Part shown: positions 1 through 12,933 of the stretch, one piece after another
How the letters are laid out: the number at the start of each line of letters is the position of its first letter
Position numbering within the stretch: the stretch's first letter is position 1
From: Oscheius onirici
Lineage: Eukaryota > Nematoda > Chromadorea > Rhabditida > Rhabditidae
DNA: 64,000 bases
Direction: 5' to 3'
Assembly: GCA_932521025.1 (NCBI GenBank)
Contig: OW051473.1
Span: 3,720,001 to 3,784,000 of the forward strand
Program-made: the position numbers and the translations under genes
The notes under the pieces: generated by a model
What the model was told of the DNA's origin: nothing
Database searches by the model: none
The model's input: only the letters and a program-made list of their open reading frames with translations

Positions 1-3000
1 ATTAATGTTTTGGAAGATAAGTTCCACTCACTTCGCCAAGAGAAAGGTTTGCTGGAGATTAGCAATTTATTTACCGTTTAGCTTCAGAAGACGATGAGGA
101 CGATACAATTGACGAGCAATACAGCACCGATACGGCTAGTTTTGATCGATCCAAATCTCATGTCTTTTCGTTCTGCCTCAATGTGAACAGTGGATCTCTT
201 GTGATGGGAACCAAAATGAAACAGGTTTCGATATTGTCTTAGTTACAAACATTCGATGTTCAGAACGGGCTGCTTTTCGGATCCGGTCAAAGTGTTCTCA
301 ATCTCACAGAGACTCAGCTTTATACCGTCGCTGGCTACCACGGAGATATGAATAGAATCTTCTTCCACATTACTACCTACAAGCTCGGAATCGGTCACAG
401 AAACAGTACAGATTATGAGAAACGAGGACAAATCTGCAGCAATGTCTTTGTGGAAGAGTTTGGAAAGTTTTCAGAGTGAGTACGTCATAAATTTCTAATC
501 TAATATTATTTACAGAGATGAAAGTCAAGTGCAAACAATCCAATCTTTTGAGCAGTTCTCCAAAAACGAAGAATCAGATGTTGTTTTGAAAACAGATGTT
601 TTGGGAATTGCTATGGACATGCACACCCGTCCTGAAGCAAACATCAAAGATTTGCTTCTAGCAATTGCTGTTCGAAACACTACAGTCAGATTCAAGCCTT
701 TCCGAGATACAGGACACTTGTGGGTCACTCAAATTGTTGATCTCTTCACTCTGAGAGACTATGAAATTCCTGGCTACGAGATGCCCATAGTCACGGTAAG
801 AACTACTTCCTTTATTCAATTGTTTTCAATATACAGACTGATCTTCAACTTCATCTAGACAATGTTGTCATTGCGTACGACCACAAATTGATCAATCCCA
901 CTAGCAACACTAGATTGAGGTATTTCGTATTTTTTGCTTTCGCTTAAACGAAAATATTCAGACTTGTTGTCGGTCAGACTCATGTTACCAGCTCGATCAT
1001 CACGAACATGGACATTTCAAAATTCACCTGCATTTTCGAGGACTCTCAGCTTTGGATCTCAAACGAAAAAAAGATGTCACCTTCAGTTCGCTTCGAAAGA
1101 GAGAATTCTTCGAAAGAGAGAACGAAGGAAGATTCGTTTATTCTCGTCACTGATGTAGGACTATTACATCTGGATGTTCTTCATTGTCTCCTGCCCGAAG
1201 ATCAACTTAAAGACAGGAAGACCCCACTGGTAGAGATTCGCTGTCGCAACGACGTCATTGCTGTCTGGATATGTGCCGATTCTCTCGTTGCGCTTGTGAA
1301 TGTGGCTACTGAAATATCCGAGTCTGATGCTTTCAAGCCCGTTCCGGAAGAACCGATTTTTACATCGGAAGATGAAGAAGAAGCGAGTGTGAGCGGTGGT
1401 GATGAGACTAGAAGTGAAGCAGGCGCTTCCATTTGGAGCAGGCCGGCATCACTCGTCAAGCCATCAAGAGATGTGCTGCCTGTCACGGTGGAGCAGACCC
1501 TTCAAGCCATGATTGGATCTGCAATTCGCGAAAAGCCACACAAAGCGAATGAAGCAATTCCTGTAGGGATAGACGCTGTCGAAGAGTTTTCCAATGACTA
1601 TTCGAATCATTCCCGCCAAGAAGAAGAAGATTCCCTGGAGTTTGAATCTGATCGATACAGGATGCATTCGTTGACTACTGATGAAGAGTTCTGTATGGTT
1701 GACGACGGAATAATCGGGACTGGCATTACGGTATATTTATCGTTTTTAATTGCAAACACGATCTTTAGGGTGCGGATGGCGCTCCAACAGTGAAATTCAT
1801 CGGCAAGGGTCAGGATTCTGAAAACGTCTACGAAGATTCGCGCCACTTCCGAATCCCGGATGAATGGCGTGGAGATGGCTTGGGCGCGCTGCAAGAATCG
1901 TTCCCACCGCCGCTGCTCCGGTATTTTATTCGGGACGTCAGTCTTCATATCAACATTTACGGTGGTGCCGATTTGTGTAAGTGGTTTTTGGCAGTCAACT
2001 TAAATTCATGATCTTTTAGCAAAAGAAGAGCCGAAATCAAAATCGTACAGTGTTGAGGAATACAGGAAAGGACAAGGAAAAGGCCAGAAGGTATTGGAAG
2101 CGACTCGTGGAGGTCCTAATCGTGATCATTCTGTCCTTGTCTCCGTGGAATTCAACAAGATTTCTTACCTGTATCAGCTTTTCAACAAAGACGCCGTCGT
2201 GATGTGCACTAACCTGCTCAGCGTCTACGACATCGTTGTTAAGGATCGCTTGCAATTGAGCAACATCAACGAATTGCTGTACCAATACTCGAACAAGGAG
2301 CAGCCGAGGAGAACATGCGCTCCTGTGTTGGCCATCCGTATTGTGGAGTCTCATCAACAAGAGGGCAGAATGATGGTTTCCATGCTGCCGATTAAAATCA
2401 ACATGGATCAAGACACCATGACGTTCATTCAAGATTTTGTCGAAGATGTCGTTAATGCGATCAAAATGCCCAACGAAGGTAGAAAGTCTTTCATATAAAT
2501 TTAAAAATCTAAATTCAGTCGTTTTGGCAACATCTACCCGTCCAAGAATCGAAGTTCCTGTACAAATAAACAACAGAAGAACCAATATGGAGAAGCCGAC
2601 TACGCTGAACTTGGAGCCACTCACACCGTCTCCAGTTCAACCTCCATCTCCACTGGGAGATCTCAACTACCTTCTCAACAAAGGCAACAAATCGCCTCAT
2701 CTGGATGATATAACTGGTGCTCCTTTGACCGCTTCTGCAGTTTCCGTCGGAAATTTGTTCGGTACAAGGTCGAGCATGAGCAACAGGACGTTCACTCCAG
2801 AAACCTCGGTATGTTTAATTCCTTTCGATCACAAATATTGTTTTAAGAGTCGCAGTCCGGATACATCTAGTCACCTTTATCCTACCGAAGAGCTCGATGA
2901 GGATGATGGCGGACTGAATGAAGATCTTTTCGGTGCGGTAGAAGGCGACTGGAGGAACACATCGGAAATCAAGTTTGTATCTATTCAGTCTGCGTTAAGT

Positions 3001-4225
3001 TCGAATTTTAGCTTTGATGACATTATGAATCAACCGCCGAGAACGTCTACAGCCGTCGATAATCTGCTGGCTCGATCAACGATGGAGGGCTCATTCCATC
3101 CTCAATATACCGAAGACGCTTTGGTTGACACGAGCACCGATCTTCTGGAAGAGATGGACAATGAAACTGTTTGCGATGATGACGACACCGAAATGGCGGC
3201 TTCCCAAAATCAAGGGGATCAGCCCATCAGAGGAAACACTTTCTTCAAGTATGTTTCATACAGTGTGTTGACATCAATTTATGCTCAGAGAGTTCACCTT
3301 CTCGCCTGCTGCTTCAATCTTTTTGGACTATCAAGGAAAGAACCGCTTTTCAATAGACAAGGGTGGAGCCGTAATAGGTAGCTCCGTTTCAATACGTTTT
3401 CTTACACTATTTTAGGAGTTCTCTGCGGTATTGGTCAGTTGAATCAAGCAGAGATCGTCCTAAAAGAAATTCATCACCGTCACGGTCTTTTGGGCATAGG
3501 AAGATGTCTCAATCATGCTGTTAACGAATGGGCCGACGATATTAAAAACAACTTGCCCAACGTCATAGCCAGTTGTGGACCTATCAGCCCTATTGTGCAG
3601 ATCAGCAAGGGATTCATGGATCTCTTCTGGATGCCTGTAGCTGAAATGCGAAAAGATGATGGTCACGTTGTAAAGGGACTTCAAAGAGGCGTTGGCTCGT
3701 TCGGATTGTCATCGGCCGCAGGAATCGTCGGAATAGCTCAATCCTTCGTCGGCGTTTTGCAATCTGTGGCAGAGACGGTCCTTCATGAAGTACAGCCAGA
3801 CTCGGCTTATTTGAATCGTAGGAACAGAAGAATTGTTGGAAGAGCCGGTGCACCCACAGATCTTCGACACGGTATTCAGCTGGCTTACGGAATCGTCTCT
3901 GACGTGAGTGATACTATCTTTTTTGAACAAATTGATTTTGTAGGGCGTTCGTCAAACAAAGGAAGACTATGAGCTAGCTGCGCAGGAAGAACGAGCTTCC
4001 GGACAATCGGGAGTGCGTAGCATTTTGAGATTTGCCACTCCTGCCGTTCTCCGTCCTTTGGTTATGGGTACTCAGATCAGTTACCAGCTTCTCGGAGGTA
4101 AGCTATTTGATTTTCATATTTTTATCCTGTTTTCAGGTCTCCGCAATCAGTTGAGACCCGATATGTACCAAGACGAACGCCACAAATGGAGAGACGACGA
4201 AGTTCCCGGTGGTGGAAGAAACTAA
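1..4225 (+). CDS. atg-2: Autophagy-related protein 2 (ATG2), 3' part
   Basis: This is the C-terminal part of ATG2, a bridge-like lipid transfer protein that moves phospholipids from the ER to the growing phagophore. The gene runs off the left edge, so the N-terminal chorein region is missing. The exons join through short introns (for example 478-515, 799-858, 1731-1768). The strongest match is the last 250 codons: QRGVGSFGLSSAAGIVGIAQ near 3687 followed by SVAETVLHEVQPDSAY, TDLRHGIQLAYG, PAVLRPLVMGTQISYQLLGG and a terminal LRNQLRPD..KWRDDE block. This is the conserved ATG_C layout of animal ATG2A/B. Acidic, serine-rich linkers at 1320-1480 and 2880-3200 are disordered, as in ATG2 relatives. 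The stop is at 4223-4225. Exon borders in the first 1.2 kb are less certain than at the 3' end. Confidence 0.9.
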
Positions 4226-4984
4226 CCCTCCTCAGATATGCTGCCTTGTTGATTTCACTGTTCAGAAGAGCGTTTACGACCAGTACATTCTAGTCATCTT
4301 GTCACATTTCGCTTTTTCTTGCCTTACGGATATTTTCATTTGTTTTCATGTTCCCAACACACTGCTACTGTACATATAGTTGTATTTCCAGTCATCCGCC
4401 TCATCGCCTTATCCAAACAGGTGTTCCCCATGTTTGACTTTCACTTGTGCGTTTTGTTTTGTCCAAGAATGAATCAGTTCTTCCAACATTTGTCTCGCTT
4501 TTGACCGAAAGGTGTTCGTCGGGTAAGCAACAGCATTCGGAATTAACATCTTCCAATGAAATCTTTCTAAATTTTCCCCGGGGTTGCTTTCCTGTTCAAT
4601 ATAAGAGAACAGAAGTTAAAGAGCGTTTAGAAACCTGTTTTAAACTTCTAAACTCTTGAATAGACGATGTTTGCAAAACGTTTCCCAAATCTTCGCTCCA
4701 CTGACAAGGTCCACTGACACAACAGCACTACTGTTGCAAGGAAAAAGCAAAGTACGCAATCACACATTTCAATTTTTGCGGCTCCACTACTGTAGTTTTG
4801 TGATCATAAAAACCATTAAACAAAAATACAGGCTGAATTTTTAACAAGAATTGTATATATTTACCGTATGAATACTAGAACATTGCGCCCTTTCATATCA
4901 TCAGGGTTTCCTATTGATTTTTCCTTTTTTAAAATCAATTCTACACATACAAATATACACAAAAATTCATACAAAAAGATCTGT
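4226..4984. other. Intergenic, convergent 3' ends
   Basis: This stretch lies between the ATG2 stop and the stop of the minus-strand BAAT gene, so it should hold the two 3' UTRs. It is AT-rich, with short ORFs that match nothing I know. I see no clear AATAAA for ATG2 here. Confidence 0.5.
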
Positions 4985-6599
4985 TTATAGCTTGCTGACA
5001 ACACTGCCTTGATCAACAATTATTCTGTTCTTGAAGAAGTTGACGGTATTGTGCCAAACTTTGAATTCACTAATGACATGAGTGGACGGTTCTCCCCCAT
5101 AAGCCATGAAACCACCTGAACTTTTGCTCTCGGCCGTCAACGAAACTCTAACCTGCTAGCCGAGAGAAGCAATACTCATGGAACGGGAAGTATGGAGGCT
5201 CCATAACGTGACCCCCTACCTGGCAGTCGTATTCGACGTAGTGTCCAGTCGATTGAAGCTTTTCGGTGATGTACCGTGTAGAATAGATGGACGATGTTGA
5301 GAGGTCGTCCATGGATACCTGAATATGTTAAACACTATGTTTTGATTGGTTTTACCACGAATCTAACATCGACGTGTGCTGGAATTTGCTCAAAATGATG
5401 ATCATTCTCTTTGGAAACTTTTAAGTTGAGCATTGCCTTGTCATAAATTAGGATATCTCCACGAAACTCGAATTTTTCGGGGTCGACACTGAAATATTTA
5501 GGTTTAGTCTTACATCCAAGTTACGCTGCATGTGGAAACGGAACACCTTTATTCTTAATGTGAGCAAAGTTGTTCATTACATGCGGAGGATTGATAGAGA
5601 CCACTGCCGACACCTAAATTGGTTGGTTTTCATTTTTGCTGTACTAGCCTGTGGACAGTGTTTTGCCATGAGCAGAACCATGAGCCCACCAAAGGAACTT
5701 CCATGCAAACCGACTTTGTCCGTAGTGAAAGTACGAGAAGACATCCAATTGACGGCATTCTGAATTTGGATTGTTGGATAAATTAGCTCTGTTTACAATA
5801 AAATAGTCCAGTTCCACGTTGTTCATATTCTTTGTCAAGTCTTTAAATTGGAAGTAGGCGATGACCAAAACGCAAAATCCCTCGCTGGCAAGTGCCGCAG
5901 CCTGAAATATTGGACTATCTGCTCCAGAAGGTTAATCACTCTGAGTTCACTCAAATTTCCTCCGGTACCGAGTACATCGATGATGGAAGGAAAAGGCCCA
6001 TTTCCTTAAAAAACTGTTTAACAGCATGCAGTTTTAGTAAACCTTTGGGCTTGAACAGGACTCCTCTAAGACCACTCCCATCCTCAATTTCAGTCCTTTT
6101 CACATTTTCACTTTGCAGTCGCTTCGAAAACTTCTTGCTAGCTACCACAGTTCCAGCTGTATCCATAACACTATACACTTTTATAGAAGTAGTCTTTTAA
6201 ACTTACAAAACGTCGTAGTTTAGAGATTCTAGCTCCTTCCCATAGAATCTGAGATATCCTCCTTCACGAAAATCCGAGAGCGGCATGAGACTTTCGAAAA
6301 GACCCATCGGTCGGACACATGAAATCCCAGTTTGAGCTATGGATAGTGTTGAATACCTGTGTATGTCCCACGAATAGGAGCAAGAACGTTGAGATCTATC
6401 CGACCGCAACCATTGGACTTGAAGATTCCAAAAGAACGGAAAGTACCGAGATTGTGTGAATATCTGCACGAAGTATACACACTTACACAACAGCTTACAG
6501 TAGTTTGATTTCATAAATTGAATTTGGAACCAGCTCATAGGCAGAAATTGTCACAGGTCGATTATACAAAGAATCAAGAGGGTAAACCTCAAGACTCAT
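4985..6599 (-). CDS. BAAT/acyl-CoA thioesterase family hydrolase with C-terminal SKL
   Basis: The protein belongs to the bile acid-CoA:amino acid N-acyltransferase / type I acyl-CoA thioesterase family. These enzymes hydrolyse fatty acyl-CoA or transfer the acyl group to an amino acid. The start is MSLEVYPLDSLYNRPVTI (6599). An N-terminal beta-sandwich part follows (GRIDLNVLAPIRGTY, then MGLFESLMP), then the alpha/beta-hydrolase part: GVLFKPKGNGPFPSIIDVLG, then VGLHGSSFGGLMVLL with nucleophile elbow G-S-S-F-G near 5690. The catalytic His is in GGHVMEPPYFP near 5210. The last three residues are SKL, a type 1 peroxisomal signal. At least seven introns of about 35-50 nt are needed. One is GC-AG (5614-5648), and one step of the model needs a 20-nt intron or a frameshift (6337-6356). 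The gene lies 256 bp downstream of the dipeptidase on the same strand. Thioesterase versus N-acyltransferase cannot be decided here. Confidence 0.82.
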
Positions 6600-6795
6600 T
6601 TTGACGAGAATAGTTGATGCTGCTTATCATGTCGCCCCTGATCAATTGGCTTTACTCTAGTCTGAGCGCACGGACATTGATTTCAACTTGTTCAAAAGTC
6701 ATCAGACACACGGCTCAAATGCCTCAGAATGCTATTTTTTCGTGTCTTCCAAGATTATCATATAAATATTGAACGAATCTTTAAAGAAAGATAGA

Positions 6796-6801
6796 TTTAT
6801 T
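6796..6801 (-). terminator. Poly(A) signal of the dipeptidase gene
   Basis: TTTATT on the plus strand is AATAAA on the minus strand, 54 nt past the dipeptidase stop codon and before the BAAT start. Confidence 0.5.
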
Positions 6802-6854
6802 AAGAGAAGTTAATACATGTGGTATTATACCGGTTTCATAGAGAAGAGATAGAA

Positions 6855-8604
6855 TTAATAATCGGCGAGCTCCAGAAGGTAAGCACCGAGAGTCTTGATA
6901 CCTTGGATGTAGTTGGAGCGGTTCAGCTTCTCATTCTGGGAATGGGCCATGTCGTCGCAAGCTCCGATCGGCAGGAGCATGACCGACTTTTGAGTGAGTT
7001 CCTGAAATCCTATGTTTCCAAGTTTATTGCAAACTCTACCTGGAAAGTGAGAGTGACCGGAATGGATCCACCCTCGCGAGTGAAGTCAGGCTCGACTCCG
7101 AAGACACGCTTCATGGCACGGACGCCGGCTTGGAAGTTTCCGTCGCTGTAGTTTCCAACCCAGGGCTTTCCTCCATGGCAAGCATAGGGACGGAATCTGT
7201 TGGGAGAGCCACGCTGAGCCCACAGGTTGTTGAGCTGGGCAAGGACAAGCTTGTCAACAGACTCGGGAGTCATGTTGGGCACAATACGAATGGAGAACTT
7301 TCCAATAACCTGAAATTATTGTAGAAATGAGAGGGTAAAAAATAACCTTGGACGGAATGACAGTCTTGGCTCCGAAGCTGCTGAAAGCTCCTTCGATTCC
7401 GTGGAGTGAGAGGCAAGGGAAACGCCATCTGTTCATGAGAATCTCCTCTTTGGTCTTCTTGAGGAGACCATGAGCCTCAATGCCGTTTTTGTATTCTTCG
7501 TGACAGAAGTCGATTCCAGAATAGATTTTTTTCTCTTCCTCAGTCAGTGGGGCAACCAGGTCCATCAAGCCAGGGATTTGAATGTTTCCATGAATGTCCG
7601 TCAGCTGACTCATGATCCAAACCAAGTCGTTCATAGCTTCGGGGCTGAAGAACAGTATTTAAAAGAATAGATAAAAAAATCAAACATGCTGCCTCCGTAG
7701 CATCCGGAGTGCAGATCCTGACGAGCGCACTGAATCTCAATTCCGTAATAGGTCAGACCACGCAGTCCATAGGTAATGCAGGGCTTGTTCTTTCCGAGCC
7801 AGTAGTTGTCAGAAATGCAAGTGAAGTCGACGTTGTGAAGGAAATCATCTTTGCGCTTGTGAAGAACCTCATCCAATCCTTCGGATCCAGACTCTTCCAT
7901 GCACTCGAGACAGAACTGAAAAAGAAATAATAAAACCATTAGAACTTTATCTAACCTTGATGTTGATAGGCAGCTCAATTTCAAGCTGCTGCATGGAAGT
8001 GATGGCGTTGATCCAAGCAAGAACGGGTCCCTTAAACCAATAGTTTTATGTATAACCGAGTTGATAAACCTTGTCATCGGTGGATCCACGTCCAAAGAGC
8101 TTTCCGTCCTTTTCGACGAGGTCAAAAGGGTTGGTATCCCAGCCATCCTGCAAAGAATGATTGAAAGATAAGGTACAGTCAGTACCTCTTTAGCAGCAGG
8201 CTGCACATCCAAATGTCCATAGACGAGCAGAGTTCTCTTCTTGGGATCAGTACCGAGAGTTCCGAAGACGATCGGAGGTAGAGGAATGGTGGTTCCGTCA
8301 TGAAGTTTTTGCATTCCAGGGTCAATAAGTTCAGTCTGAGCACCAATCTTGTTCAGGGCCTAAAAGAAAATGTAAAACTAGATGAAAACATATCAAATAT
8401 TACATCTTTGGCCCACATGCTCATCTTGAAGCATTCATCACGACGTTCGGGCTCTCCGGATACGGAAAGGATGGCGACGACCTCACGGAGAAGATCGACA
8501 AATTCCTCTTGACGCTCTTCAATGCGTCTAAATATAAAATTCCTCTGGTTTCAAGCAAAAACTGACGTGAAAAGCTTGTTGATGGTTTCCTCGTTGATGG
8601 GCAT
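6855..8604 (-). CDS. Cytosolic non-specific dipeptidase (CNDP2-like, M20 family)
   Basis: This is a di-metal M20 metallopeptidase that cleaves dipeptides such as Cys-Gly in the cytosol. The start [13 protein letters not shown] (8604) leads into [17 protein letters not shown] after a short intron. The metal-binding and catalytic motifs are all present in order: YGHLDVQPA (His-x-Asp), [10 protein letters not shown] (bridging Asp), MEESGSEG (catalytic Glu plus ligand Glu), SDNYWLG (ligand Asp), and a final His in [10 protein letters not shown] near 6940. The lid/dimerisation domain carries [13 protein letters not shown]. The C-terminus [10 protein letters not shown] matches the end of animal CNDP2. 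The coding capacity, near 470-480 residues, is the usual family length. There is no signal peptide, which favours the cytosolic CNDP2 form over secreted CNDP1. Introns are about 40-55 nt. Nothing is missing, so this looks like an intact enzyme. Confidence 0.95.
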
Positions 8605-9709
8605 AATTGAAAAGGACGACCTGAAATCTGAACTCTTATCAGATAGGAAAACAAGCGCGGAAGCTGTCACGTTTTGAAAGAAAACAGAGATAACCTATCA
8701 AGGAAGAGAACGAAATGAAAAACAGCTGGAGTGCTGGAAAGCTGGATGAGAGAATGATGATGGTCAACGCGAAGTAAACAATTGCGAGACGAAATCGATA
8801 ACTGACCGCGTTCACAAGCGGATCGCTTGTAACACCATATGCGTGGAACGACGAAAAAAAGCGCAAAATACCAGACTTCGATTTTATCGCAGAGCTGCAA
8901 AAGATGACGGAAGAACGTTTATGGCAAGCCCTTATTGGGAAACTGTCAATCGTTCGGGGAAACTGACGCAAGAGAATGAGGACTTTTTATCGCAGTTCAC
9001 ACATTCGGCTGATGAATGATTGATAATGTAAAGCGGATCAACGCGGACAGCTTTGGTACTATCGCAACAGCCAAATACGGAATAGTCTCAATTGACAGAG
9101 AGTAGAGCGACTGGGTATCGTTCAGAGGTACGCAATGGCTGACCTAGCTTGTCGACCACGCAAAAGTCTGTTTACACCAGCGATATCAAAATAAAATTCG
9201 ATCGGCAGAGCACGATGTGATTTAGAAATTTTTAATTGCTGCTTCATGAGAGTACGACCGCGTTGGCGACATGTTCCTGGTTTGTGAAAACTAAGATTGA
9301 TAGTAAATGAAGGCAGAAGACATCGAGAAAGTTACTTCTTGTGCCGGCCATGGCAATTGGGGTTCTTAAAGAGTCTAATGTCATTCGGAGATGAGTTCAG
9401 GGATTAGCACTAGAAGAATGTCGCAGCGTTGCAGCAACAGACCCAGACGGAAGACCTACATGGAATCGGACCATTTTTGGCAGAATTTTGCTGAATTAGC
9501 CGTGTCTGGCGCCAAAATCGCAAAGATAATACATTCACACTAGATAACTGGCGCGAAAATTGATAGCTGTCTGGAGTGGTAGACACCTCGAAGTGAACAG
9601 CTAGTTCTGTGATTCCTCTGATCTCAGATTGATGAAGACAGTATTCACAAACGGGATAGAATCTTTTACTTTCGGATAACACACTTAGCCATAGAATTGT
9701 GCATATTGA
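8605..9709. other. Intergenic, upstream of dipeptidase
   Basis: The stretch holds the dipeptidase 5' flank and the 3' flank of the reductase. No open frame resembles a known protein and no RNA gene was recognised. Confidence 0.4.
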
Positions 9710-11748
9710 TCAAACATAATGAGTCTTTTTGAACTCTTCAAGAGATTTCACATAAGCTTTCGGTCGCCAAACGGATCTTGAATATAATTGACTCAGGAGC
9801 AGACCAACAGTCCATGCGATCCACTGATTCTTCTTTGTTTGTCTGTTTCCGAAGATCCTCACCATAACATACCAAAAGATACCCTGTAGTGCCAGTTTCA
9901 TTAACTTGAGCCTGAAAACATAATGTGCAATGATTGCTATCTTACATTGTGAGATTTCTGCGAGCCGGTCGCAGATTGTTCATGTTGTCCTTCATTATGT
10001 ACTTTTTAACGCCAAAGGCGTAGTCGCAGAGATACTCTTCCCAATTGACCTGACGGATGTCAAAGTTGAATTCCTGGAATAAACTTTCATTAGTCCTCAA
10101 ATGTAAAAGCTTACCTTCTTGTCCTCGTCGTGAAGTGTATCCCACAGAACTGGAAGCTGTTTGGAGTGGAATGTCCATCCACGAGTGGTGAAGAAATGCA
10201 GAGTTTCGATCATCTTCCATACTCGGCTATACAATCGGACGAACATCGGCTTTTGGCCTGCCAATCCGTAAGCAAAGTCGAGCATCTTCGCTGGGAGTTC
10301 GTGTCTGATGTTGTGGTTGATTCGGAAAAACAAGCGGCTTGTGTGGAAATGAGTCGAAGGAACGGCAAAACATTGATCCATTGGGTACTTGTCGTAGAAC
10401 TGCTCCAGGAAGATGACGATCTTGCCCCATTTTAGAGGATTGAGATCTCCTGAGGCACAGTGCATGATGGGAATCTTTTCATACCTGAAGCAAAACATCA
10501 TAAAAATAAAAAGCACAAGCCTTACGAAACATGAGCACGATGAGCAGCAGCAACAATAATCATGTTGGCAACAATGTCGACTGGAATGATGTCAGCATTG
10601 GATTCATCGCTACCACACATGTTGGTCAAAACTCCTTTTCCGACCTAAGTTAATCTTTCAGGAACTACGCGTAAAAAGGCTTACAGCCGAAAAGATTCCA
10701 GTGGGACCGTTCATGTTGTCGGTCCATCCTGGGAGTGGAGATCCCCACATAGCTCCAACAATGGATGGTCGAATAACGATGACTGGAAGCGTTCCAGCAT
10801 CCTCGTGAAGCTGTTTTTCGGCCAGAGCCTTAGTCAAAGTGTAAGTATTCGGTCGGTTGCCGAGTAAACGCGGAGTGATCTAAAATGAAATGTGTTTGTC
10901 TTTTGAGACTACCCACCAGTTTGACCATCTCGTCATCCATCCAGTTCAGAGCCTCCACAAACTTCTGAGGAGGGATGGGTGGCTCATATACCTAAATCAG
11001 CGCTCAGTTTCCGTTTCTATGAGAAAAACACCTTCTCTTCCGTTTCTGATAGGTTACAGTTGGCGTAGGCGGTGGAAACATGAACTAGAGACTGAAAATT
11101 GAAACTTTGTCTGCTGCATGTTTCTCAGAAATCATATCGCGAAAACGTTCTTTCGCAGGACGTTGCTCAACCTTATCAGTAGTCTGCTTCATGTAGGACA
11201 AAGTGCAGACTAGACAATAGATAGAAGCGCTTACGATGAGATTGTTCATTTTGTGACAGAGGGCGATCAATCTGGTGGTTCCGGAAACATTCATGGCAAC
11301 AGCGTCACGGAGCTCTTCGTCAAACTTTACAGTGGCGGCACTGTGAATAACGATGCTGACCTAAATATAATATTCGAAAATAAATACAAAATCATACTTC
11401 GTTGCTCAGAATCTGCAGATCGTGGGGACTGATTCCTAGATGTTCTTCTAGCAGATCTCCTTCGATGGGTATGAGTTTATCGAAAGCAGAAGGGTTCTCC
11501 TTCTTCAACCGGTCAAAAAGTGGATCCTAAAGCGGATTGAGAACTATTAAAGTCATGCTTACCTGAAGGATTTTCTCCAAGCGAGCTTTTGGAGCGGCAC
11601 CCTTCGAGGGCCGGATGATGAGGAAAATCTTTCCAACATCAGGGATAGAGTACAAGATCTTCTCGATCAGTACTTTGCCCAGAAAGCCGGTGCCTCCGGT
11701 GATGAGCACGGATTGACCGGCGTATACGTCCTTTACTCTGAAGGACAT
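9710..11748 (-). CDS. Fatty acyl-CoA reductase (FAR family)
   Basis: The enzyme reduces fatty acyl-CoA to fatty alcohol with NADPH, a step in ether lipid and wax synthesis. The start [19 protein letters not shown] (11748) leads into the Rossmann motif [11 protein letters not shown]. Next come the NAD_binding_4 blocks [20 protein letters not shown] and [11 protein letters not shown], then the catalytic YxxxK in [14 protein letters not shown] and [18 protein letters not shown]. The C-terminal FAR_C domain begins near 10490 ([17 protein letters not shown]) and continues to [15 protein letters not shown]. The last exon (9901-9710) has two hydrophobic stretches around [10 protein letters not shown] and [15 protein letters not shown], consistent with the C-terminal membrane anchor of animal FAR proteins. 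An in-frame ATG 24 nt upstream (11772) sits right at a TTTTCAG acceptor, so the downstream ATG is preferred. The peroxisomal location is inferred from FAR1, not shown here. Confidence 0.94.
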
Positions 11749-12933
11749 CTTCCTCAAGTTTTCTGAAAACATAGAATGAAGGAAGGAAATGTGGAAAAAG
11801 ACAGTCGGATTAGAGCCTGTGACAGAAAGTGTAAGGGAGGGGGAGGGTGCATCAGACCACCGGAGCCTTTTAGCCGTCGATAACGCCAGGAGAAAAATTC
11901 CGGCCCAGTAAAGGCCGTTATCATTTCAAAGAAGTGAGATAGAACGTGTGTCAATCACAGTTATTGCGGTAAAAAGCTGGACAGAGTTTTGATTTCTGAA
12001 TGCGTTGATTTTGTAAGAATCAATTGGAATGTACGCAATGAGAGCAGAATCAGAATGGAAAAAAAGTGACTCTTTGTTAAACACTTGTACGTTTGGAGAC
12101 AAAGTACAATCTTGTATTTCAACAGGAGGTTGACATACAGAGAAGACATGATAGTGCGCGGCTGGCAAGTGATATGAGTTCGTTGGGCTTCACCGCTGCA
12201 AAAGATAACAGGACACGTCCTTTGTTCTATATGGATGATCTCGGCTCACTGATTAGTAAGGCTTAAAATCGAACGTGAAAAATCTTCAAATGGTGATGCC
12301 TGTTTTGTTATCACTTCGAAACGCACTTCCTCTCTCTCTCTCAAAATATATGTTTTACAAAAAGTTTACATGGTCTCCTGCATGTAAAAACAGTATATTC
12401 CCGCTGATATGGAGGTAATATAGTTATTATACCAAAGTTATACCGGAACCAAGACAAAACTATAGGCCTCTCAATATTCAGAAAATTGGAAGATCACAGA
12501 AAAGTTTGGAATAGACCACGGGGTGGGGTGAAGCGAGTGTTGAGAGTATCGGTCTTCAAAGACTTCAAGGAAATGAGGTCCATGCTGGATTGTGGCAGAA
12601 ACGATAAGAGCGTTGATCACGCCACCGACACCGGAAAAGAGGTCTGTCCTTTAGACTCCCGAGCAACTCCCAAAATCAAAGACTTTAAGAGAATTTGCTG
12701 TGCGAAAATGTGTTTCAGTTCATTTACAAATAATACAATTATTATGAAAGGCAAGAATGAGATGACCCAAAAGTCAAAGATAAAGCTCAGCAATACTCCA
12801 AAGGTTATTGTAAAAAATTGCACCTATCCCTAGACTCTTGTCAAGGGTACTTATCTAGGGAAACACGTAATGTGGGCGGGGTACGAACATACAAAGACTG
12901 TATCACAAATTGGCAATGGGAGGTTAGACGAGA
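11749..12933. other. Intergenic, upstream of FAR
   Basis: This is probably the promoter and 5' UTR of the reductase plus the 3' flank of the Ly6-like gene. A short CT tract lies near 12330. The ORF on the plus strand at 12486-12833 shows no recognisable domain and is not called. Confidence 0.4.
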
